From assembly GCA_963790545.1 (NCBI GenBank), contig CAWBPA010000017.1, forward strand, positions 1,240,001-1,304,000: a stretch of DNA of 64,000 nucleotides. The letters run 5' to 3'. The notes under the pieces were generated by a model, which made no database searches, was not told the origin of the DNA, and saw only the letters and a list, made by a program, of their open reading frames with translations. This document shows positions 10,355 to 19,063 of the stretch, one piece after another. Position numbers and translations under genes: made by a program. Position 1 is the first letter of the stretch. Every line of letters begins with the position of its first letter. Source of the DNA: DATBJG01 sp963790545. GTDB lineage: Bacteria > Acidobacteriota > Vicinamibacteria > Vicinamibacterales > JAMQPK01.

Positions 10355-11695
10355 ATGAAAATTGCCGGGCCGCAGCATCACCTTCCCGATTCTTGCCGTT
10401 TTGGTCATTGCGATCGCGCTTGCCGCCGCGTGGTGGGTCCGCCGTCAGGCAGCTGGCCCGAGAGCGCCAAAGAGGTGGGGGCCGAGCGCGCAGGCATCCT
10501 TCCCCCAGGACCGGTATCGACTTTTCTCACTCCCAAGGCCATTGGCGATCCCATCCGCGACGACGAGCGACCACGTATCGCGAACGTGGCAATCGTCGAT
10601 CTCGATCGTGATGGCCTTGCCGACGTTGCTAGTGTGCGATGCCCTTCGCAACCGCGTGACATGGATTCGCCAGTCTCCAAAGGGTTCTTACGCCGAGATT
10701 CCGGTTGGAGGCGTCATTGCGGCGCAGGCACACGTGAAGAGATGATTTCGAGGGAGATGGCGATCTGGATCTGGTGGTCGCGGCGCTTGGCGTGCTCATG
10801 CCCAGCAACAATGGGACGGGGTGCTGTCAGCATTGCTTGAAAACGATGGTCGTCAGAATTTCACCCCGCATGTGGTCCTCGACCAGGCGGCTCGAGTGGC
10901 CGACGTGCGGGCAGGCGACCTCGACAGTGACGGGGACCTCGACCTGGCGGTCGCGGGCTTCGGCTACGACGATGGTGAAACCAGCTGGCTGGAAAATACA
11001 GGCAATTGGAAATTCAACCAGCACGTGCTGCAGCGACTCTCTGGACCAATCAACGCAATCGTGGCCCCGCTCAACGCCGATCGGTTTCCTGACATCGTCA
11101 CGCTCGTCAGCCAGGAGTGGGAGGAGATCTGGGCTTTCGTCGAACGACGGCCGCGGAGGGTTCACGCCGAGGATGCTCTGGGGGTCGACCAATGCGGATT
11201 TCGGATCGAGTTGGATCTCGGTGGCCGATCTGGATCGCGACGGCGATCTCGACATCGTTTACAGCAACGGCGATGCGTTCGACTACGCGCCGGCGAACAG
11301 CCGGCCATGGCAGGGGGTGCAGTGGCTCGAGAACGCGGGCGATCTAGAGTTCGACTACCATCGCCTCGCGGATCTGCCCGGGGCATCAAGTCCGCAGGCT
11401 GGGCGATCTCGATGGCGACGGGGATCTCGACGTCGTGGTCGTCAGCAGCCAACAACGACTGGAACGACCCCAAGGCACCGAGCCTCGTGTGGCTTGAAAA
11501 CAACGGCCGGATGCGGTTCGCGATGCGACGCGATCGCCGCGCCCGCCGACGCATCTGATGACGTTGGCGCTCGGGGATCTCGATGGCAACGGCGGCTGGA
11601 TCTCGGTCACCGCAGGGATGCACATCAGCCGTCCGTACGATCGGCTCGGACGCGTCACCGCGTGGAGCAACAATGGGCCGAACGCGACGAAATGA
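10355..11695 (+). pseudogene. VCBS/FG-GAP-like repeat protein with N-terminal membrane anchor (multiply frameshifted)
   Basis: The N-terminus, read as MKLPGRSITFPILAVLVI after removing one A from the AAAA at 10358, is a membrane anchor. Calcium-binding-type repeats follow, each with an acidic D-x-D-x-D-G loop: VDLDRDGLADV, GDLDSDGDLDLAV, ADLDRDGDLDIVYSNG, and a degenerate last copy GDLDGNGGWIS. Conserved WLEN(N/T/A)G segments separate them. Such proteins form extracytoplasmic beta-propellers. The frame changes at least six times (around 10360, 10640, 10740, 11110, 11390 and 11540). The stop TGA overlaps the ATG of the TPR gene (ATGA, 11692-11695), so the two are coupled. The exact function is not recognisable. 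Confidence 0.75.
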
Positions 11696-13179
11696 TCGAC
11701 GGGCAGTCGGCGAAAAACCGTCGCCTCGGTCTGGCCGCGTACGTTGCGTCCTCCCCGAGTTTTCGGGATTATCGCTGTTGGAGCGCTCCTCCTCTACGTG
11801 GGTATGACGCGGACAGAGACGCAGCGTCTACGCCTCGCGGCTTTCGACGTTGCCCGATCTTGGTGGGCAGCGGAGAGCTGTCGCTGGGCATTTGGAAGTG
11901 CGCTACCGCGCGGCCCGGAGCGCGCCAACGTCGGTGGCAGCTGTCGGCGCACTGTGTCTCGCGTACCGCGCCGACATGTTCTACTCGAACGCCGAGCACT
12001 GCTACCGCCACGCTGAAGATCTCAGTCCGAACGACTGGCGCTGGACGTCCTATCGCGCGTTGATTCAAAACGAGCATGGCAATGGCGACGCGGTCGCCGA
12101 CATTCTGGGGCGCGTGGTCGAGATTGCACCGAACTACGCCCCCGCGTGGTGGCGCCTTGGCGAGGCAGAGTTCAAGGAAGCGCGCTATGACCGCGCCGAG
12201 CGGGCTTGGCGGGGTGGCCTTTCGTTGCCGGAGCCGGAGAGCATCCCAGCTGAATCGGCGCCGCACCTTGCCTGGATCCCAACTTCTATTTACGCGTCGT
12301 TCGGGCTGGCACGGATCGCGCTGGTTCAAAAAGGAACCCGCCGCCGCACGTGAGATTCTCGACGGCCATCAGCAGCGCTCCACGGTTTGGTTCCGCATTT
12401 CGCCTCCTGGCTGAAACCTACGAGCTGCTGGATCGGCCATCCGATGCGGCGGCCGCCCGATATCGCGCCAATCGACTTCCACCCTATGCACCCTACGCGG
12501 ATCCCATGGTCACCGCGCTGGCACGGGAATCGAGAAACAGCACCTTTCTTCTCCGGCGGGCCTTTCCGAGGCGGACCTCATGGTGAACGCGCAATGGAGC
12601 GAGTACTTGACGAGGAGACTTGCTTTGGAGTTCGGATCCAGACAATCCAGACGTCCTTTCAAAGCTCGGCCGCGTCTTGCGCACGCTCGGACGTACCTGA
12701 GGAGGCGCTCGAGTTCTTTCAGCGTTACCACAATCATGTCCCTGGTGACTTTCAAGGAGTTGCTCAAATCGGCAGTTGCTTGAGCGACCTCGGACGCTAT
12801 TCGGAGGCTGAGCCATACCTGCGTCGGGCGCTGGAAGGTGGACCCGATGCCCTGACGCACTACAACCTTGGCACCCTGCTCTCCAGAGCCCGGTCGATTC
12901 GAGGAAGCGGTCGACGAGTACAAGCGTGCCATCGCTCTCGACGGCTCGAACGTCGGATGCACGCGGCAACCTGGCAGTGGTTTTCGTGGAGCCGGGCGGC
13001 TGGAGCGAGCGGGTCGCGAGCTCACGCAGATTCTGGACATCGATCCGGACAATGCCGCCGCACGAACAAATCTCGGGCTGGTGCTCGCGGAACAGGGCGG
13101 GCCTGGACCGCGCAGCCCCCATGAGTTTCAAGAAGCGCTGCGCCTGGATCGGGACCGATCCAGGCCTCGGAAGCCCTGA
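11692..13179 (+). pseudogene. Membrane-anchored tetratricopeptide-repeat protein (multiply frameshifted)
   Basis: It begins at an ATG overlapping the preceding stop (ATGA). After a short cytoplasmic N-terminus comes a membrane segment, FGIIAVGALLLYVGM. TPR-like units follow, for example YSNAEHCYRHAEDLSPNDWRW, VVEIAPNYAPAWWRLGEAEF, EALEFFQRYHNHVPGDFQG, YLRRALEGGPDALTHYNLG and ILDIDPDNAAARTNLGLVL. The units are spread across all three frames with changes about every 100-250 bases, the densest damage in the window. The pairing with a VCBS protein suggests a two-protein envelope unit (inference). The end at 13179 follows the last TPR unit. Confidence 0.72.
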
Positions 13180-13262
13180 GAACGCTGGGGCGCTGACCGG
13201 AGTCCCGCGGAGTCCCGGGGGCGTGGTAAGGTGGTAGCTAGTCACTAGTAAAGGAGGTAGCC

Positions 13263-13634
13263 ATGCAGTCACGGTTTTCCCTCTGGGTCATTGGGTGCGC
13301 GTTCGCACTTGCGGTCATGCCGGTCGCGGCCCATCACGGCTGGAGCGGCAACGGGGAACAGGAATTCGAGTTAACGGGCATGGTGGAGAGTGGGGTCAGC
13401 CTGGCGGGACCTCACGCCACGATGAGGATTAGGGCTGAAGGTCAGGTCTGGGACATCACACTGGCGCCGGCGGCACGCACGGAACGGGCGGGCCTCAAGG
13501 AGGGGACGATCCCGGTTGGCGCGCAAGTGACGGTCCACGGTCATCGAAACCGCGATGGGAAACGCTTCGAAATCAAGACCGAGCGTGTGACCTGGAACGG
13601 CCGCACGTTCAACGTCTATCCGGACCGCACTTAG
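13263..13634 (+). CDS. DUF6152-type exported protein 1
   Basis: Intact, 123 residues. Signal peptide MQSRFSLWVIGCAFALAV ending near VAAHHGWSG. The mature N-terminal AHHGW and the phrase ELTGMVESGVSLAGPHATM are typical of DUF6152 proteins (AHHSF...GTV...NPH). They form a small beta-barrel-like domain of unknown role. AAAGGAGGT lies directly upstream and supports the start. A second member at 36967-37388 sits inside an operon of PWGDPDLQG proteins. Confidence 0.8.
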   Translation: MQSRFSLWVIGCAFALAVMPVAAHHGWSGNGEQEFELTGMVESGVSLAGPHATMRIRAEGQVWDITLAPAARTERAGLKEGTIPVGAQVTVHGHRNRDGKRFEIKTERVTWNGRTFNVYPDRT

Positions 13635-13655
13635 CCGTCGGCCTGCGGCACGTCC

Positions 13656-14145
13656 GTGTCAGACTTCATGGCGTGGCTCGAGGGATCGTCCCTGGGCCAC
13701 GCCATGCGCAACGCCGGTGTCTGGACGTACAGGTCTCGTCAACCTCGCACACATCCTGGGTATCTCATCCCTTTTCGGTTCGGTGCTCGTGCTCGATTTG
13801 CGGATGCTCGGTGCCTGGCGCCGCGTACCGCTTGATCTCATCGCGCGCCCCACGGTGGCGATGGCGACGGTCGGCTTCGTGATCGCAGCGACAAGCGGGA
13901 TTTGTCTCGATCACGACAAACGCCACGGAATACATCGGCAACCCGTTCCTCCTGATTAAGTTCCCCGCCATCGCGATAGGTCTCGTCAACGTGGCGGTCC
14001 TCAATCGGCTGCCCGCGTGGACTTCACGCGGAACGCGCGAGCCGACAACGCGCGAGAGGCGAGCAACTTGCGGTCGCGGGCGCGGTGTCTCTGCTGTCGT
14101 GGCTGACGGCCAGTGGCCGCAGGCCGGATGATCGGATATTGGTGA
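13656..14145 (+). CDS. Small multi-pass membrane protein, DUF6644-like (frameshifted)
   Basis: Start GTG at 13656 gives VSDFMAWLEGSSLGHAMRN. Hydrophobic helices follow: GLVNLAHILGISSLFGSVLV, PTVAMATVGFVIAATSGICL, FPAIAIGLVNVAVLN and AGAVSLLSWLTA. The C-terminus reads AAGRMIGYW before TGA at 14143. The frame changes near 13733, 13905, 14040 and 14113, so about 160 residues must be stitched. The pattern resembles DUF6644 membrane proteins, which often neighbour DUF6152 genes as here; I am not certain of the family name. Four predicted membrane segments and no catalytic motif seen. Confidence 0.55.
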
Positions 14146-14149
14146 CGCG

Positions 14150-14272
14150 TAGTTTTCAGTTCTCAGTAATCAGTTTTCAGAATAGGAACCGTTTTTCTTG
14201 ACTAGGACTCTCAAGCCCAAACTGACCACTGATAACTGATAACTGATAACTGAAAACTGATGACTTGATGAC
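14150..14272. repeat. Short-period intergenic repeat, CTGATAACTGAAAACTGA type
   Basis: Tandem and inverted copies of a unit like (T)AACTGATAACTGA occupy the gap. The left part (AGTTTTCAGTTCTCAGTAATCAG) is in reverse orientation to the right part (ACTGATAACTGATAACTGAAAACTGA), giving a potential long hairpin. Related copies lie at 46650-46683 and 59547-59563. Confidence 0.8.
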
Positions 14273-14287
14273 TGTAAAATACCCGCC

Positions 14288-15643
14288 ATGCTGAAGACTT
14301 CCAGTCTGATCGATCGTGCACGTGACGTCGCAACGCTCGCCGACAAGCACTCGCATTGGGGCGATGAACACGGTCAGCTGGCGGAGCCCGTCGTCGAGGC
14401 GCTTCACCGCGAAGGTCTGTTCGGCATGTGGGTGCCGCGAACGATTCGCGGCGGCGCCGAGCTCGATCCCGTGTCGTCACTGCAGGTCCTCGAGCGCCTG
14501 GCGTACGGCGATCCCTCCACCGGCTGGGTCCTGATGGCTGCCGCGCTGGCCGTTGGAACCGGTGCCGCGTACCTCGGGGATGCCGCAGTCACTCAGCTCT
14601 TCAACAGCGACCGGCTGCCGGTGATCGTCGGCCAGGGCACGCGCCCGGGCACCGCGGTCCCGCACGATGGCGGCTACTTGCTCAGTGGTTCGTGGAGCTT
14701 TGCGTCGGGCATCAAGCACGGCACGCACATCCACACGCTGGGAGTGATTCAGGGAACGAACGAGGCGCGGATTTTCGTGCTGCCGGTGGCACAGGCGACG
14801 CTCGTCGACAACTGGGATGTGATGGGTCTGCGGGCAACCGGAAGCATCGACTACAACATCGACTCCGTGTTCGTGCCCGAGCCATTCACGCACCCTGCTC
14901 TGACCGAAACTCCGAAGCGCGGCGGTGGTCTCTACGGGATTGGCGTCATCGGCTTCGCGGCGATGTGCCACTCGGGGTGGGCATGCGGCATCGCCCGCCG
15001 CATGCTCGACGAGCTGAGCGAAGGGGTTCGCGCCAGAGGCGGCCGTGGCGGGACGCAGGCCACGAGCGAAACGTTTCTAGAGGGGTACGGCAAGGCAGAA
15101 GGCACGTACAGGGCCGCACGGGCCCTCGTGTTTGAGGCCTGGAGCGATGTGGCGCAGAGCCTCGAGCGAGGGGATCGGCCTTCGGTCCAACAACACACGC
15201 TCATCCGACTCGCGATGACCCACGTGACATGGGCGGCACACGAGGCCGCGCTGTTCGTCTATAAATCCGCTGGCACGCACGCGCTGCGCGCCGGCACGAT
15301 CCAGCGTCTGTTTCGCGACATGCACGCCGGCACGCAGCATGTGATTGCCTCACCGCCGGTCTACCAGGCGTTGGGTCGCCAGCTGGCGGGACTTGCCGAG
15401 GGCCAGAAGTGGTATTTCCTGGGTTTCGCGCCGAAACTCAAAACTTCAAAATTCGCTCGAAATGAACAAATCAGAAATCGACCTTCACGAGTCACCAACG
15501 ATTCACAAATCGAAAATCGTAGAATCAGAAATCTCCTGTCGGTTCAATTCTCAATAACGCTCCGTCATCTTCGTCCGTCAGCACGTACAGCAGCCCATCG
15601 GGTCCCTGGCGTACATCGCGGATGCGCTGGTGCAGCTCGGTGA
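14288..15643 (+). CDS. Acyl-CoA-dehydrogenase-like flavoprotein (group D flavin monooxygenase/HpaB-DszC type), C-terminus extended into repeat DNA
   Basis: Residues 1-383 look like an intact acyl-CoA-dehydrogenase fold protein with the type-2 C-terminal domain. Motifs include YGDPSTGWVLMAAALAVG, LSGSWSFASGIKHGTH (flavin/substrate loop) and NWDVMGLRATGSIDYNIDSV. Members act as FAD/FMN-linked dehydrogenases or flavin-dependent hydroxylases; the substrate cannot be told. The conserved protein seems to end near 15433 (FLGFAPK). The frame stays open for another 70 residues, through a low-complexity repeat and then antisense to the end of the sugar-dehydrogenase gene. A stop was probably lost by an indel. 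No clear ribosome-binding site precedes the ATG at 14288. Confidence 0.78.
   Translation: MLKTSSLIDRARDVATLADKHSHWGDEHGQLAEPVVEALHREGLFGMWVPRTIRGGAELDPVSSLQVLERLAYGDPSTGWVLMAAALAVGTGAAYLGDAAVTQLFNSDRLPVIVGQGTRPGTAVPHDGGYLLSGSWSFASGIKHGTHIHTLGVIQGTNEARIFVLPVAQATLVDNWDVMGLRATGSIDYNIDSVFVPEPFTHPALTETPKRGGGLYGIGVIGFAAMCHSGWACGIARRMLDELSEGVRARGGRGGTQATSETFLEGYGKAEGTYRAARALVFEAWSDVAQSLERGDRPSVQQHTLIRLAMTHVTWAAHEAALFVYKSAGTHALRAGTIQRLFRDMHAGTQHVIASPPVYQALGRQLAGLAEGQKWYFLGFAPKLKTSKFARNEQIRNRPSRVTNDSQIENRRIRNLLSVQFSITLRHLRPSARTAAHRVPGVHRGCAGAAR
15434..15530. repeat. Low-complexity repeat, AATCAGAAATC / ACAAATCGAAAATCG type
   Basis: An AT-rich stretch built from near copies of AAATCAGAAATC and ACAAATCGAAAATCG, unlike the GC-rich surroundings. 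The flavoprotein frame runs through it. Confidence 0.6.
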
Positions 15644-16771
15644 GCAACGTTTCGCGACGCAGCTCTTCCAGCTTCTCGTTCACGACCACGCGTTCGAGCC
15701 CGCCGGTCCGTGGAACTTCCCCGCGGCGTGCGCTACCGACAAACAGGTTGCCCTTCCAGGCCGGAAACCGGTCAGCGGTGTAAAACGTCAGGCCAGTTGG
15801 TGCGATCGATGGCAGCCACACCACCAGCGGCGGCTCGATTCCTTCGCCAAACGGCGTCGGGGAGAGTCGTGGGCCCTGATAGTCGCGCCCGTACGTAAAT
15901 GTCGGCCAGCCATAATTACGCCCGGGCAGAATCACATTGATCTCATCCCCGCCGTTCGGGCCATGCTCGGCGGTCAACACGCTCCCGGTGCCCGCGTGAA
16001 CGGCAATGCCAAGCTGATCGCGGTGGCCGTACAGAAAATTTCGGGGCGCGCGCCCGCGCGTTTGGTGAACGGATTGTCGTCGGGCACGCGGCCGTCTTCC
16101 CGCAACCTCAGCACCTTCCCGTACACGCTGTCCAACTTCTGCGCCTGTTCGCCAAAGGGAGCGCCGGTCGTCATGTAGATGAATCCATCAGGCGCGAAGA
16201 CCACACGCGAGCCGCTGGCCGCCAGGCTCCATTCGCCGACAAACAGCTCCTGAACGTTCGTGATCGTGCTGCCGTCAAAGCGTCCGCGTGCCAGCGTCAC
16301 CGCGCTCTGGCGCTGAGGCGGTTTGGGACCGGGCTCGCCAGCCTTGTTGTAGGTGAAGTACACAAGTCCGTTGGTCGCAAATTGCGGATGAAGCACGACC
16401 TCCTGCAGACCACCGCCACGGAATGCCGGGATCTCGGGCACACCGCCAATCGGCTGCGCAACGAGCAGCGCGCCTTCTCCCCTGCTGGTCGCGTTGCGAA
16501 CCAGCCGCAGCCGCGCGCCACGCTCGGTCACGAGCGCATCACCATTGGGGAGAAACGCCAGACTGAACGGATGCGCCAGCCCGCGTGCGACCACGACCAC
16601 GCGGATCTTGTGCTGTTCCGCGGTATCGAACGTGTATGCCTCGTTAGCCACGACAACAGGCGCAATCCCAATCTGCGGCTGCCCCTGCTGGGCCACGATC
16701 GCCGCGGTGGTCACGCCTGCGATGGCCAAGAACGAGAGCACGCCTGTGGCAAGCCGATGCGAAAACATCAT
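15525..16771 (-). CDS. PQQ-dependent sugar (glucose/sorbosone) dehydrogenase 1 (one frameshift)
   Basis: Periplasmic six-bladed propeller oxidoreductase of the glucose/sorbosone dehydrogenase family. Signal peptide MMFSHRLATGVLSFLAIAG. Motifs: FSLAFLPNGDALVTERGARL, LHPQFATNGLVYFTYNK, FAPDGFIYMTTGAPFG, then after the frameshift LTAEHGPNGGDEINVILPG and YGWPTFTYG, ending in RIRDVRQGPDGLLYVLTDE. One indel near 15985 falls in the codons for the TGHRNxxG motif. The start at 16771 has AAGGAG twelve bases upstream; a longer in-frame start would read through repeat DNA. It is inverted with respect to its paralogue at 17691. PQQ is not tightly encoded here, so cofactor use is by family. Confidence 0.87.
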
Positions 16772-16860
16772 GATGCTGCTGGTCTCCTTGACCGAGGCGT
16801 TGCGCCTCGCTGAATTGAACGCCGACGCTATCATGGGCCGACTCCGGCCGGCAAATGCCT

Positions 16861-17095
16861 GACGGGTCTGCGGACGCTGATCTGTCCGAATCTCAGAGAA
16901 CGCGGATTTCTGACGGGACGCGGATGAACGCCGATTACCCGAATCAGGACGGGACGCGGATTGGCGGATCAACTTTTGATCCACGGGACGCGGATTACGC
17001 GGATCGACTCTGAATCTGAACGGGACGCGGATCGACGCGGATTACCACGAGGATCACGGGACGCTGATTGACGCGGATCGTGCGGATCAACACGG
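16861..17095. repeat. Array of GGGACGCGGAT repeats, left arm
   Basis: About ten imperfect copies of a unit containing GGGACGCGGAT, with variants such as GACGCGGATT and GGGACGCTGATT, fill the region upstream of sugar dehydrogenase 1. Similar units in the opposite orientation lie at 17465-17640, so the IS481 relic sits between inverted arrays. Confidence 0.85.
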
Positions 17096-17146
17096 TTCAA
17101 ACTGCATTAGGGAAGATGTGATCCGACAATCGCCACAGGAGGACCA

Positions 17147-17470
17147 ATGACGACTGCACAGACGATCTTCAAGACGAAGGTGAAGATCCTCGACCTCGCC
17201 AAGCAGCTCGGGAATGTGTCGCAGGCCTGCCAAATCGTGGTCGAGGCGTAGGGGATTCCGTTGACTCGCATCCTCACGGACCGGGGCACCGAATACTGTG
17301 GCACGCCTGGACCGCTATCTTGACGAGATGTACCTCGCGGTCGAAGACATCGACCACACGCGCACCAAGACGAGGAATCACCAGACGAACGGGATTTGCG
17401 AGCCGTTTAACAGCACGGTGCTCGACAAGTTCTCTCGCCCAATGCGTGTGCAGCTAATCCAGTTGGATTC
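17147..17470 (+). mobile_element. IS481-family transposase relic (N- and C-terminal pieces, central part missing)
   Basis: The reading from ATG 17147 (AGGAGG four bases upstream) gives MTTAQTIFKTKVKILDLAKQ and a helix-turn-helix typical of IS481 transposases, then stops at 17251. The next stretch encodes TRILTDRGTEYCG, which holds a DDE Asp. After a frame change come VEDIDHTRTK and HQTNGICEPFNSTVLDKF, which hold the DDE Glu. The roughly 200 residues expected between the N-terminal helix-turn-helix and the second catalytic block are absent. The element is dead. No target duplications were recognised. Confidence 0.75.
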
Positions 17471-17640
17471 GCGCCCATCTGCGTCCCGTTAATCGTCCAA
17501 AATCCGCGCCTATCCGCGTCCCGTTAATCCTGTTTAGATCCGCGCTCATCCGCGTCCCGTCTGATTCGTGGAGATCCGCGTTCATCTGCGTCCCGTCCTC
17601 CGACGCGTTGATCGGCGTTCATCTGCGTCCGGTCCCCCCA
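17465..17640. repeat. Array of ATCCGCGTCCCGT repeats, right arm
   Basis: About six imperfect copies of ATCCGCGTCCCGTTAAT-like units, the reverse complement of the left array at 16861-17095. The array lies between the transposase relic and sugar dehydrogenase 2. Confidence 0.85.
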
Positions 17641-17690
17641 GCGACCGCGAGTCGGCCTATACTGATCCCGCCGCAGGAGGTACTGTGGCC

Positions 17691-18952
17691 ATGAAAATTC
17701 CGCGTTCCCGCTCGCCCAAGCAGCGTCGTCAGTTCGCCTGGCTCGTCGGGTCGCTTGGCGATTGCCGCAACTGCTCGGGACCCGTGTCGGATCTGGGCAG
17801 CAAACCGTCCCATTCGAGAACATCATTCCGGTGGCGCCGCGCGGTCTCGCGGCGCGTCCCCTGCCCGACAAACCCGTCGAGTTCGACACGGCCGAGGGAC
17901 AGAAGATTCGCGTCGTCGTTGTCACAAAGGCGCTGTCGTTCCCCTGGAGCTTCGTGTTTCTTCCAGACGGCAGCATGCTGATCACAGAGCGCTTCGGCAA
18001 GCTTCGGATCATCCGCAATGGTGTGCTGGACCCCAATCCGGTTGCGGGAGTCCCGGCGTCATTCGCGACAGGTGAATCCGGCTTGCCGGGTGCCGTCCAC
18101 GGTCTCATGGACATCGCGCTGCATCCCCAGTTCAGCGAGAACCGCTTCGTCTATCTCACGTATACGAAGCCGCTCGACGACAAAAAGAGGACGGTCGCGC
18201 TGGCGCGCGGACGCTGGGATGGTCGTGCGCTCACCGAGGTCAAGGACATCTTTGTGGCCGATCGAGCCGGCACGTCGCGTATTGCCTTCGGGCGTGACGG
18301 GACGCTCTTCATGACCACGACGGGCCCTGATCCCCAGGACCCCAACACACAGGGCGGGAAAGTGCTTGCGGCTGCGTGACGATGGGAGCGATTCCGAGCG
18401 ACAACCCATTCGTCGGGCGCCCCGGCCACAAACCGGAGGTATACACGCTTGGTCATCGCAATGCGTTGGGTCTGGCGTTACATCCAGGAACCGGCGAGAT
18501 GTGGCAGAACGAGAATGGTCCGAACGGCGGCGATGAAATCAACATCCTCCGAGCCGGTCGCAACTACGGCTGGCCGCTTGTCAGCTACGGACGGAGATAC
18601 GAGGGCCCATGGCAGGCGAACAAGAGCCCCGGGCATGATGGCTTCGAACCGCCCCTCGCGTACTGGATGCCGTCAATTGCTGTGTCCGGCATGGCGTTCT
18701 ACACGGGGGACCGTTTCCCCAAGTGGAAGGGCGACGTATTCGTCGGGGCGCTCCGCACAGGCGAGATTCCCGGAACCGGTCACCTCGAGCGCATCCTGCT
18801 TCAACGAAAAGATGGAAGAGCTTCGGCGCGAAACGCTGCTCACAGAGTTGCGGCAGCGGATTCGCGACGTGCGACAGGGACCCGACGGGTTGCTGTACCT
18901 GGTGACCGACGAGAAGGAAGGAGCGGTCCTGCGGATCGAACCGGTGAACTGA
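17691..18952 (+). CDS. PQQ-dependent sugar (glucose/sorbosone) dehydrogenase 2 (frameshifted)
   Basis: Paralogue of the protein at 15525-16771. ATG 17691 lies ten bases after AGGAGG; the N-terminus MKIPRSRSPKQRRQFAWLVG leads into an interrupted signal segment (frame changes near 17757 and 17790). The body reads FDTAEGQKIRVVVVTKALSF, DGSMLITERFGKLRIIRNG, MDIALHPQFSENRFVYLTY and FGRDGTLFMTTTGPD. A further change near 18375 leads to LGHRNALGLALHPGTGEMW and NGPNGGDEINILRAGRNYGW, and another near 18805 to RQRIRDVRQGPDGLLYLVTDE. All four fit single-base indels. About 420 residues when joined. The C-terminal third is very like paralogue 1, pointing to duplication around the IS relic. Confidence 0.85.
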
Positions 18953-18977
18953 AGAACGGTCCGTTCAAGGCTGACCT

Positions 18978-19045
18978 AGTTTACCACAGAGGTCTACAGA
19001 GATTTCTGAGTTCTCTGAGTTCTCTATGACTCTGTGACTTGAAAG
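18978..19045. repeat. Short-period intergenic repeat, ACCACAGAG / TTCTCTGAG type
   Basis: TTACCACAGAGG at 18981 begins a stretch of ACAGAG, TTCTCTGAG and CTCTGTGAC words. A complete inverted version of the family is at 32576-32659. Confidence 0.75.
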
Positions 19046-19063
19046 TCGGCCCTTCAGACAGCT

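Noticed and set aside
16861..17640. CRISPR array
   Set aside because: Units are imperfect, vary in spacing, lack unique spacers of constant length, and appear in both orientations; no cas genes.
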